Source: Cenococcum geophilum 1.58 (lineage: Eukaryota > Ascomycota > Dothideomycetes > Gloniales > Gloniaceae). Taken from it: DNA of 64,000 nt. The stretch's first letter is position 1. The number at the start of each line of letters is the position of its first letter. The position numbers and the translations under genes were made by a program. Shown here in pieces: positions 12,662-21,600 of the stretch. The stretch spans positions 930,001-994,000 of the forward strand of contig KV748192.1 of the NCBI GenBank assembly GCA_001692895.1, given 5' to 3'. Under the pieces are notes generated by a model. It made no database searches and had not been told where the DNA came from. It saw only the letters and a program-made list of their open reading frames with translations.

Positions 12662-12904
12662 TTAGGCTAAAAGGAGTAGAAAGACTACCCTATTGGTATT
12701 AGTATTGGTTGGTAGTAGTAGTGGTTTAGTGTTCCTGTCCGTGCCTCGCTTATAAGCTAGGACCACCCCTAGGAGAAAATTTTCTGTTGGGATAAGGGGG
12801 TAAAATGACAAAAAATCCACCTCTAGCTCGCTAGGCGGTTTTTGATGGTAAGATGGGTATGCGTAAGTTTTAGAGTGTGGCGCTACCTTTTGGTAAGGTT
12901 GCAT
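12662..12904 (-). CDS. LINE-1 ORF1 N-terminal part, 80 codons, ends at a premature stop
   Basis: Minus-strand frame starting MQPYQKVAP at 12904, only 16 bp from the 5' end of the insertion, the position expected for the ORF1 start of a full-length LINE. It is Pro-, Ser- and Asn-rich with no recognisable domain, as is usual for the disordered N-terminus of LINE ORF1 proteins. It stops at a TAA that would be CAA before RIP. Between 12661 and about 11505 I see no long open frame, though the sequence still looks like degraded ORF1. Confidence 0.55.
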   Translation of the reverse strand: MQPYQKVAPHSKTYAYPSYHQKPPSELEVDFLSFYPLIPTENFLLGVVLAYKRGTDRNTKPLLLPTNTNTNRVVFLLLLA

Positions 12905-12920
12905 GTGCGGTGAAGGTCTA

Positions 12921-12930
12921 GTCGTGTTTG
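12921..12930. repeat. Target-site duplication of LINE-1, right copy
   Basis: Second copy of GTCGTGTTTG, immediately outside the 5' end of LINE-1. Confidence 0.92.
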
Positions 12931-14448
12931 TATTTGCTAGCGTAGAGTCACTAATGCTAGGCGTTGTTAACGGGTTGGGCTCCTATATAGGGTATTATTT
13001 GGAGTAACTAAGCTATAGGGTTAAAGGGGGGGGGATTATCCGCCGCGGCCATAATAGGCTCTGTAGTTGCCGCGTCTATAATAGACTCTACGGTTACTAT
13101 ATCCGCGGTTATTAGTTCTTATTGTTTAATGGGGTGGCATTAGGACTAGGTTTACTGTCTTAGTAGGGTTATAGGCGTCCTTCTAGTAGCTAGGCAGGCT
13201 ATAGGCAAGGTATAATCTATTATTAACGCGGCGCTTACGCTCCGTGTTTAAGATTCTATTAAGGTCTATAGGTTCTCTAGTTGCTGCTAGGGTTGGGGTT
13301 AATATAGGGGCAGGGGCTTAAGTAGGTAGGCGGTGGTTAGCGTTCTTCTTAAGGTTGGCTTGGTGTATATAGTTTGCGAGGTTCTTAGCGAATATATCTA
13401 TTTGCTTATTCTAACCTATATAGTTGCTATTATTAATTTCGTGGGCAAGTTTAAGTACTAGCTCTTCTATTTTCGGAGAGATAAACTTTTAGAGTAGGTC
13501 TACCTTCTGTTTATCTGTCTTCTTAATACAGACTATTAGCTTATTAAGCTCTCCCTTCTAGGACTAGTAATTACGCTTGCCCTAGGGGAAATAGTTAAGC
13601 TTATTCTTTGCGACCTGGGTTATATTAAGGACCTTATAGTGGGTAGTAAGGTCTTTAAGTATATCTTCTTTAGCGGGCCATTTTTATATAAATGTGTTGT
13701 TTAGGTTCTCGTGTATAAGCTCTAGGCCCTATTTAATAAACTTATAGGCCTTATTCTTTAGCATATCCGAGATGTAAAGGATCTAGGACTAAACTGTGTT
13801 AAAGTAGTCCTAGTTATAGTTAAAGACTCCCTTAATCTTAATATGCTAAGTCTTAAAATTAGCTTATTGTTCTAGCGGGGTGCCTTTTCCGCTAAATATT
13901 GGCGGGTCTTTAGACCTCCGTTTTTTCTATTAGGTTACTACTATTATTGTAAAAGTTAATTGTTTTAGAACGGCGATAGTCTCTGCCTAGGAGTTAATAG
14001 TTTCTGTTTAGGAAGCAATAAGGGTACTAAGGTTTTTATTAGCTTTTTTATTGGCGGTGTTTGTGTTATATATATACTATAGTCCTACTTTAATATTGTT
14101 AAGGAACTTATTAGTATAGTTAATAAGGGTAAGGTAAGCTTTACTAGGCTTAAAGATCTTAGGGTACGGTAGGGAGCGGTAGATTGTTTACGCGATATTG
14201 GGGTATGTCTATATAAAGAGGTCTATAAAAACGTCGTGGGGGTTCTAGGTTTTGGCTATTTTAGTGTCGTTGGTATTGTCTATTTAGGCGCTAGGTAAAA
14301 ACTAAGGATTGTTTTAGGACTATGCTGGGGACGTGTTGGTTTTAGTAGAGGTGTGTGTAGGTCGCGATTACTCTAGGGTAGAGGTTAATTGGCTAGGGTA
14401 TGGGGAATTAGTGATTATAATAGGGCGCAAATTAAAGATACCACAAAC

Positions 14449-14635
14449 TGTTATAGTGCTGTAATGAAGTAGACTAAATAACTACGTTGTGGTATGAAGA
14501 GGAGAAGAAGGTAAAAAGGGGGTATTGTATACAAATAGTAGTGCCGGCCGCTAAGGCACTAGTGGTGGGCTAGCTAACAGTAGGAAATAGTACGAGACAG
14601 TATGAAACAGTATACGTCAGGTCAGTGCTGTGACA
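14449..14635 (-). repeat. Right (5') LTR of gypsy A, 187 bp
   Basis: Partner of 5712-5898. On the minus strand it begins TGTCACAGC and ends TAACA, then leads into the internal region. The second ATGCT follows at 14636-14640. Confidence 0.92.
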
Positions 14636-14935
14636 ATGCTGGAGTACGCCACCTGCGATATTCTGCGGACCCTGACTTTAACTAGCCAATTAGGATTTTC
14701 TATCCCCAGGATGGAAAATCGCTATTGGCTTGCTTATAACTAGCGCCCTGGCGGCCCTAATATAATATCCACCTACGACTTCTAAGTAAGAAAGCACTAC
14801 GTGCTAAGAGGCAAATTTTAGGACAGCGAGACTTATATTATAATAGCAATAGTAAGTAAGGAGGATTAATATTTAGTACGCTAGTTAAGCAGTATTTATA
14901 TATATAGATGGCAACTATAAAAGAAGAGTTGCTAG
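14636..14935 (+). mobile_element. copia-1, 3' tail resumed after gypsy A
   Basis: After the second ATGCT the sequence continues the end of the copia-1 coding and 3' region interrupted at 5711, which follows from the clean target duplication. It keeps more CpA than the copia pol. It includes 14680-14707, the partner of the inverted 28-bp match in gypsy A, and a short A/G-rich stretch (about 14917-14930) close to the presumed 3' LTR. Confidence 0.65.
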
Positions 14936-15049
14936 TGTCGGGAATGAGGTAAGCGGTCGTCACGTGTCGCCGCCGCACTAGTGTAGCGAGGAGTCTTAAG
15001 CTCCTCGCCCTTCCTCATTCCAATGAAATAAGTATATTAACTAACATCA
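14936..15049 (+). repeat. Putative short 3' LTR of copia-1 with hairpins
   Basis: Starts TGTCGGGAATGAGG and ends AACATCA, with piggyBac coding sequence starting directly after it. Inside, GGAATGAGG (14941) pairs with CCTCATTCC (15012), and the GCGAGGAG...CTCCTCGC palindrome lies at about 14988-15010. The 5' partner is not in the window, so the 114-bp length is a proposal. Confidence 0.45.
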
Positions 15050-15880
15050 CTGTAACCTACTCGAGTAGTCGTTATTGGTAAGTCACCCTATGTGACTAAT
15101 AAAAATAATTAACTCCTCTTTTATAGGTTGTCTTCTAATAGTCCTTAATATCCGATTCCAGTAATAGCCCTATATAAATTATTACTGCCAAGTATGTAAG
15201 AAACTCCCTTATAGTAGTTAGCTTCTATTTATAAGGACTTTAAACTTTCTCCTTTTATCCTTATATTCTTAGTAGGGATAAAGCTTTATATACTCATTTA
15301 TATAAACTGCTAGCTCTTTAAGTAAATTATCTGTCTATATAAGCTTAAATAAGGCAAGAGGATCGGTAGGATCTATATAAGGTGGTAGATCTAAAGCGCC
15401 ATTGGTAAGAGAAAGATTAATAGGTAAGGGATTAAATTCTAGCAGTAGCTAGGGCTCTAGCGGTGGAATTTTAGCCCGCTTGTTCTTTAAAATAATATAT
15501 TTATTAGGTTGCACAAGATCTATATTATTAGAAGTACGTTTACGACCTATTATAGTAATATAATTAAGGTAGGAAGCTATATAGTTTCTATAGTGGAGAT
15601 ATTTGTTAATGTTTTGGTGTTCGCGCACGGACTACATTTTTATTGCGCCTTGACTACGTATGGGATACTAGTCGCGGCGGTGTTTTGCAGACTAATATGA
15701 TCTATACATAGTACTATTAAGTCAAGAAAGGGTAGAAAAGACTTGTACATAGCTATATAATTTTACGGAGTTACTATGCTACGTTTAGTAGATAGAATAG
15801 GAGGTGTGAGTGGGTAGGCGGGAGGAAAGAAATAATAAAAGCCGGCACGCTTCTTACATTTGTATATAAAATATCTTTAA
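15050..15880 (-). pseudogene. piggyBac-like transposase remnant (DDE_Tnp_1_7), N-terminal half
   Basis: Minus-strand frames give the start of the piggyBac transposase domain. Between about 15470 and 15270 one reads DLPPYIDPTDPLALFKLI followed by LLKELAVYINEY, the usual 'DPxxLFxLFxTDxLLxxLxxxTNxYA' lead-in. Between about 15180 and 15060, in another frame, one reads IYIGLLLESDIKDY and then KTTYKRGVNYFY, the conserved 'IYMGLxxxxxIxDYW' block. So there is at least one frameshift plus several TAA/TAG/TGA stops of the RIP type. The catalytic Asp residues are missing because copia-1 cuts the gene at 15049. Upstream (about 15500-15880) I see only weakly protein-like sequence and no clear terminal repeat; a TTAA occurs near 15880. 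A plain DNA transposon fossil, older than copia-1. Confidence 0.78.
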
Positions 15881-15901
15881 TTCAAAAAGAGAAGTACTAG
15901 A

Positions 15902-16024
15902 GTATCAGTGGTTTAGTGGTAAAATGTAAGTTACCAATCACTTTATAGTTACTTAAAGTGGAAAGTTAATTTGATAGCCATCGTTGCCATCGATGGGCCC
16001 CGCCTTCGATTCGCGGCTGATGCA
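15902..16024 (+). tRNA. tRNA-Gly(GCC) with a 52-bp insertion; possibly a pseudogene
   Basis: All cloverleaf parts of a eukaryotic tRNA-Gly are present. Acceptor strands are 15902-15908 (GTATCAG) and 16017-16023 (CTGATGC), with one T-G pair. The D arm is TGGTTTAGTGGTAAAAT (15909-15925). The anticodon stem-loop CATCG/TTGCCAT/CGATG (15979-15995) has anticodon GCC at 15986-15988. The T arm (16000-16016) has loop TTCGATT but a C-C mismatch at its last stem pair, which also spoils the B box. The discriminator is A16024 and eight Ts follow. Between D arm and anticodon stem sits 52 bp of foreign sequence. No intron is seen at the standard 37/38 site. The gene could be functional only if the insertion is removed or tolerated. 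Confidence 0.85.
15926..15977 (+). other. 52-bp GT...AG insertion inside tRNA-Gly
   Basis: Starts GTAAGT and ends GATAG, lying between tRNA positions 25 and 26. It contains a perfect 7-bp inverted repeat, CACTTTA (15939-15945) and TAAAGTG (15954-15960), with an 8-nt loop. Removing it restores a continuous, standard-length tRNA-Gly. It could be an odd intron, a small structured insertion, or part of a tRNA-derived element. Confidence 0.7.
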
Positions 16025-16027
16025 AAA

Positions 16028-16035
16028 TTTTTTTT
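16028..16035 (+). terminator. Pol III terminator after tRNA-Gly
   Basis: A run of eight Ts begins 4 nt after the tRNA 3' end, the normal RNA polymerase III stop signal. Confidence 0.75.
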
Positions 16036-16534
16036 GATCAGGTCTTCAAAGTCGGGCCAAAGTTTTAAAAGGGAAAAGTGGATCTACTCGATCACGAAAT
16101 GGACGGCGAGGACGAAGACTACAGTTCTTTAGAACTGGCTTAAGGGAGCTCTAGCCGTGCATTGCCAGAGCAGATACAGGTCTCTGGGCGCTTGGTAAGA
16201 TTATTTAGAAGACTCCTATCGCCGATTATAAACTTACCTCTAACGGAAAATATATATGCCCACCTTGCGGAAGGCTACAGATTTATTCGGGTGGGTAAGA
16301 TAAAATTAACGATAAAAGTAGACGAGTTTAGCTAAGCAAAAAGTGCAGAATTATAAGAAGTATGTGTTGAGGGAGAGGCAGCACACATAGCTAAACTAGG
16401 CGAGAATTTACCAGTATATTTAGATCTACTAATCGCGGAGTATAAGCGGTTCTGGGCATATCGTCTTAAAATTATAATTTAGGATCGTAAGTGTAAGAGA
16501 ATAGCGAAAGGCAGACCGCCTCTTAGGAGGTATA
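16036..16534 (+). other. Weakly RIPped stretch with a degraded, unidentified reading frame
   Basis: This 500-bp stretch between the tRNA and gypsy B has more balanced base composition and keeps many CpA sites. From an ATG at 16099 one plus-strand frame reads MDGEDEDYSSLELA, then continues with only a few TAA/TAG codons to the edge of gypsy B, ending in a basic segment (KGRPPLRRY). In the pre-insertion locus it would continue at 36951. Another frame near 16220-16290 contains a Cys-x2-Cys string (YICPPCGRLQ). I do not recognise it. It may be a host gene relic or another transposon piece. Confidence 0.3.
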
Positions 16535-16539
16535 CTGCG
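16535..16539. repeat. Target-site duplication CTGCG, left copy, for gypsy B
   Basis: CTGCG abuts the left LTR of gypsy B here and the right LTR at 36946-36950, twenty kilobases away, showing that the two LTRs belong to one insertion. Confidence 0.9.
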
Positions 16540-16732
16540 TGTCACGGGACGGGGGCAGTGGCTATAAAGCGTATGTATTTAAGGAGTCTACAAGACGTTG
16601 CGCGATCAATCGTAAGGGTCGAGGGCGTAAGGAGGTGATATACCTACGCGTAGCTGACATAAGCTGTACGCGAGGTGTATGCAAGAGCACGGGGCTCTCC
16701 TATAGAGGCCCCTGCGGTGGGGTTCTATAACA
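16540..16732 (-). repeat. Left (3') LTR of gypsy B, 193 bp
   Basis: Equal in length to and near-identical with 36753-36945. The outer end (TGTCACGGG) is unaltered while the inner end is RIP-altered; the other copy shows the mirror image. A 63-codon open frame inside both copies is a by-product of the LTR sequence. Confidence 0.92.
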
Positions 16733-16894
16733 CTACCCCCCCTCCTATAGAGGCGGAGCTCCGGCGACGCTGTGGTTACTATATATATATAAAAGGGACA
16801 CTTAAGGTATAGAAAAGAAGAAAAAGGGGGGTATTGCTAAAGAAAATAATATTATATAATAGGGCTTGGCGTCTAAAAATCTAATTAATTAGAT

Positions 16895-16917
16895 AACTTT
16901 AACCGCCGGTTAAAGTT
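16895..16917. repeat. 23-bp perfect palindromic block (copy in gypsy B)
   Basis: AACTTTAAC-CGCCG-GTTAAAGTT, about 160 bp inside the 3' LTR, flanked by CTAATTAATTAG and CTTGGC. See the copies at 6086 and 24086. Confidence 0.8.
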
Positions 16918-17580
16918 CCTAAATATTTTAATAATATTCCGGTTATATAATCGTACTTTACTATAATCTAACGGTAATTTAATGGTAATTTGCCCTTATA
17001 TGGTAATATATAACGGTTTAACTCTATAAGGGCTCCTATAGAGGATTAGGTATAAAGTCTTTGCTTAAGCCTAGTTTTTATAAGTTTGCGTAATAAAAGT
17101 CGCTAATTAAATCCTTTATATTTTTAAAGTCTTTCTATAGTTGCTATTCTAGCTAATCTATATTAAATCCTATATATATAGCTCTATAGTAAAGCCGTTG
17201 TCCTCTGCCTTTGCTAAAGTATTTAGAGTTAATAATTTATTTAATAGTCTACTCCTTGTGGTTCTTATCTTTATTCTTATCTTAAATTAGTACTAATAAG
17301 GGTTTAGGCTATATCTACCCTAGTAAGGGGTTAGGCTAATAGAGGTGTAGTAGCTATAGGTAAAATATAGGCTATATTTTATAGGTGGCTAGGGTAGGTA
17401 GGAGTTCTAGCTTATATACAGCTCCCCTATTAATAACTTGTTTAATTAGATAGGGGCTAAGGTTCTTATAATTAAGTAACTTTATAGGCCTTTATATAGA
17501 GATATTACGTATATCTAGCTATACCTAGTTGCTAATACGCATCTCTAGTAGTAGCGTTTTATAATAATTGGTAAAGTAGG

Positions 17581-17585
17581 CCTAC
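17581..17585. repeat. Target-site duplication CCTAC, left copy, for gypsy C
   Basis: CCTAC here and at 31627-31631 flanks the two LTRs of gypsy C. Confidence 0.9.
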
Positions 17586-18011
17586 TGTAACGGAACCTTG
17601 TAGCAGGAACTACGATGGGCTCGTTAATGGGCTAGGTGTGTAGGAAATGCAAAGACAGTAGTTAACAACGTAATAACAACTGGTGGAGTGGTTGCCTAAT
17701 AGATTAACTCTAATTATATTCTGAGAATTACTATAAGGAAGGAACTATCTAGGTAGGGACTAAGGGTCCTTAAATACACAACCGTACTCCTATAAAATCC
17801 TTCTTATACGTAATATACGTGCGCTCTATCTACTCTATTACGGATTATATAGATCCTATAGATTATATAGATTATATTATATAACCTTAGTTACTATTCC
17901 TTATTATATAGCTTTACCAGATCTATCTTAGACCGTACTCTTATTAACTAGCTAGCTTCTTCTAACTCCTCTTTAAGTAGTTATAATATTGTACTTAAAG
18001 CATCCGTAACA
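17586..18011 (-). repeat. Left (3') LTR of gypsy C, 426 bp
   Basis: Matches 31201-31626 over its whole length and, inverted, the gypsy D LTRs. The outer third is lightly and the inner two thirds heavily RIP-altered. Confidence 0.92.
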
Positions 18012-18432
18012 CTATCTCCCTCCTCTCTATCTTTATCCTTAAAGATTTCTAGTATCTCTAAGTTGTTTACTAGAGGTGTAATATCCGTCTAATTAATTTG
18101 GTTAATATTATTACTTATAATACCTAAAGCAATTTCTTCTTCTTTAACCCTTTGTTGTGCGCGTATAGTTGCCTCTATATTATTGCTGGGTAAAATAATA
18201 CCGTCTCCTTATTCTCGTTGTATAAAAGAGGGGTTAGTTTATATTACGCTAGCAAGTCCTTTATCTTAGCAACCATCCTCTTATTTAGAGTGTACTAAAG
18301 CAAATATTTAATTGTCTTACGATGTTTGCTCTGTTTCTAACGCTAAATATACGCGCCCTATAACTCTTAATAGTCTTTAAGTTCCTTAAGTAATCTGTTA
18401 TAGGGTCTTATATTTAATTTACTACTATGAAG

Positions 18433-18659
18433 TGTTATGGCACTGGCAGAACTTGGCAGAACTACGCACTGGCAAGTTGCTATAGATTGCCGCATATTGC
18501 GGTTATGTGACGCGAAGATCGTATATAGCTTTGAGCGGCGCTCCCCTTCTTCTCCTTTCCTTTCTTTAGCTTTAGATTCTNGTTTATAGACAATCTAATT
18601 GTATAGGCTTGCACGTCCCTTATACCGTGCTTATGCCTCAATTGACTAAGTCGCTAATA
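18433..18659 (+). repeat. 5' LTR of gypsy E, 227 bp
   Basis: Pairs with 24186-24412. Nearly every difference from its partner is a T here against C there, or G here against A there, so this copy was altered on one strand only. Confidence 0.93.
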
Positions 18660-21600
18660 TTATCTAAAGCTTACTCTACTCTTTTTTCCTGAGAAGGAAC
18701 TTAAATATATCTACGAGAATACAGAATAGGACCCTAAGGACATCACTAGGACTACAAGGATAGGACCTAAAAGAAAAGAACAGAACCCTAAGGAAAGGAC
18801 CTATAAGACACACACAGACTAGAACCCTTGAAGAAATTACCCGGAATTATCTAATACCCCTACTACTATGCCACGAACTATAGCTGTAGGTAAAGCAGCT
18901 GTAGGACCCTTAAATACTTTAGACGAAGAAATAATTAATGTTTTAACCCCCTAGGCGGAGCTTGCGGCTGCTAATGCCGAAATTGAATAATTGCGAGAGC
19001 TGCTTGAAGCTAGAGATACCCCTATATCTAATAATGAGTCATTATTAGATAACTAAAGACTTACTATAGTCCTTTAGGCCCTATTTTAGCGCCTTAGTGG
19101 ATCTACCGAGGCCTATGCAGTACTGAAGCGGTTAGCAAAGGTCACGGACCCCCTACTACTTACAGACGGAACCAACCCTATATTTGATAATTGGAAGCTC
19201 TAATTATGGGATAAGCTTGAAGTTAATGCAGACTACTTCCCTAACGCCCGAGCCAGAATGGCCTATGTCTTCGGCCGTACTGGCGGAGACGCCTAGACGC
19301 ATTTACGCCCGTGATACACTAAAGACTTAGCAGACCCCTTTATCTCTAAAGAAGAAATGATTAAATACTTGTCTTCTATTTATGAGGACCCTTTTAAAGT
19401 ATAGAATGCCTGCCTTGGCTATAAAAGCCTAAATATGAAAATAACGGAGACCTTTTTGGCCTTTTAAACCCGCTTTCTATACCTGGCCGGACAGGCCTAG
19501 ATCCCCCAGGAAGACCTACTACTAGACCTCTTTGATAAGCTTACCCTGGACCTACAGCGGGCCGTATTGCTAGCTTATACTATGGCATAGACGTTAAAGG
19601 AACTTATGGACTATTGCCTAGCTATTGACTAAGGCCTCCGTCGAATTAAGGCATGCGCTGACTGGCTGAAAACTAGAAACCTTGCAAACCAGGCCGTAAG
19701 TACTATAAGTACGGCCCGTAGTGCCCTGGCATAATTGGCAACTCTTACAGCTAACCTGGTAGCTGGCCGCGTAGCTACCCCTGCTGCGGGCCCGGTGTAC
19801 ACCCGGCCTATATATAGCGACCCCTGTATATAGGCCCTTAGCGATTAAGGAGCTTGCTTTTTGTACGGTTAAATAGGCTACCCTGCAAGGAACTGCCTAA
19901 TAAAGGTAAGGATAAATAAGGTTCTATTAATTTAGGAGGACAGTACGGAGCCAGAAAAAGAGGAACCCTAGAGGAAGACTCCTCTCTAGGGTTAAAAGGG
20001 ATTGATATGTTATATATCGATCTGGGTCGGCTAGTTGGTAAAAGAAGCTGCACTATCCCTTATACTTTATTTCGCAATGGATATTAAGTTTTAACCTCTG
20101 CTTTAGCTGACTTAGGAGTAAATGCCTTTACCTTAATTGATATAAAGTGCGCTGTAAAACTGGCTGACTTTTTAAATGCACCCCTTGAAGAACTGCCTAA
20201 ACTAATCCCTATTTGCGGTTATAACGGATGGATAGGGCCACCTATTATAACTATCTTGCGGATCTACCTCCGCGTTGACGGATAAAGGTAGTATAACGTC
20301 CCCTTTCTTATTACGGACTTAGGAAGCCACGATATAATCTTAGGAAGAAAATGGCTAGCCTATTTAGGCTTGTAGCTTAAAGTACGGAGTAGACGGCTTA
20401 TCTGGCCCGAAACTCTACCCCTAACCCCTTCCTTTATAAAAGAAATTAGCATTATAATGGAAAACCTTGTACGGCCCTAGATTAATACTATTTACTAGGC
20501 CGATGCTATGCGTAGAGACTAGGCCTTTGAGAAGGATGTATAGCTTGACCCGCAACGGATCTGTATACTATGCCGCCCCTAGACTATCTATGTTATGCCA
20601 CCTGCACTAGAGACCTAGGAAGTTGGTAGTGACCTAGCTAAGTTCCCTATGGAGAACCTTATAAAGCTATAAAGGAAAGCCAGGGATATTGGACGCTATA
20701 CTGAACTAATAGATAGGAAGGACAACTTACGGAAAATGGAATGTGAGCTGAGGAAGACTATAAACCCTATACCGCAAACCACGGCCTAATAGACGCTAAA
20801 GAAACCTACGGACCTTTTACTAGTTGATGTCTGCTGTATTGGCGCTGTAGGATTCTACCGGAACCTGGTTCAGCCTAATACCGTTGCCTTTATGACTAGC
20901 CTATACAAAATTAACCGAATGATTGAGGAAAAGGAAAGCGAGCTTAGTGGGTAGGAAAGCGGGCTTACAGATGAAGAACTAGTGGAGCAAAAACTGCTTG
21001 ATTGACACCGGAAATTTAAGGACGTATTCTCTAAGGCAGCGTCTGATATGCTTTTACCCCACTAACTGTATAACTATAAGATTAAGATCGAGCAAGATAA
21101 GGGAAGCACCCTTAGCTTTAGCCCTCTCTACCTATAGTCTATTGCCGAATTATAGGCCATAAAGTAGTACCTTATTAATAACTTAAATAAGGGCTTTATC
21201 AAGCCTAGCTAAGCCCCTTTTAACTTACCTATTCTCTTTATTAAAAAGCTAAATGGAGGACTGCGCTTCTGTATTAACTACTGTAAGCTAAATAATATAA
21301 CCCGCAAGGACCGTTACCCGCTGCCCTTACTTGATGAGACTCTTACCTGAATGAGTAGAGCTAAGGTTTTTATAAAGCTTGATATCCGCCAGGCCTTTTA
21401 CTGAATTAGGATAGACCCTAGGTCTGAGGATCTTACTATATTTTAGACCCGTTACGGGACGTATAAATGTAAGGTACTTTCTTTTAGACTAACTAATGGA
21501 CTAGCTATGTACTAGCGGTATATGAATGATGTACTCTTTGACTACCTTGATGACTTCTGTATGGCCTATCTAGATGATATTATGATCTATTCGGAGAATG

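Larger units (their letters stand above)
10831..12920 (-). mobile_element. LINE-1: Tad-type LINE with intact ends and an internal deletion
   Basis: The insert is bounded by a perfect 10-bp target duplication and begins, on its 3' side, with an A-rich tail (minus strand of 10831-10858). Its 3' untranslated region (about 10859-11129) matches that of LINE-2 at about 59289-59600. Its 5' end lies only 16 bp upstream of an ATG at 12904, so the 5' end looks complete rather than truncated. At 2.1 kb it is far below the 6-7 kb of a full Tad-type element: the ORF2 endonuclease and reverse transcriptase are absent, and ORF1 runs straight into the last codons of ORF2. It retains many CpA sites and so is only lightly RIPped. 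It inserted into the gag region of gypsy A. Confidence 0.88.
5712..14635 (-). mobile_element. Ty3/gypsy fossil A, both LTRs, split by LINE-1
   Basis: Paired 187-bp LTRs (5712-5898 and 14449-14635) flanked by ATGCT define the element. It lies on the minus strand: a purine-rich tract (minus strand of about 5899-5920) sits next to the left, 3', LTR. Internal order from right to left is gag (about 14400 to 12931), protease about 10550-10050, RT about 9400-8400 with a YxDD-type segment near 8700, RNase H about 8350-7800, integrase about 7600-6400, and a C-terminal tail to about 6070. Without LINE-1 and its duplicated target it is about 6.8 kb, full length for the class. Broken throughout, with scores of RIP-type breaks. 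Younger than copia-1, older than LINE-1. Confidence 0.92.

Noticed and set aside
15902-16024. tRNA-Gly as the head of a tRNA-derived SINE
   Set aside because: A pol III terminator follows within 4 nt and no tail, A-rich end or flanking duplication is seen. It remains possible if copies are found elsewhere.
16539-16730. 63-codon frame, and its twin at 36752-36943, as a conserved small gene
   Set aside because: Both lie exactly inside the two LTRs of gypsy B, so the similarity is LTR identity.
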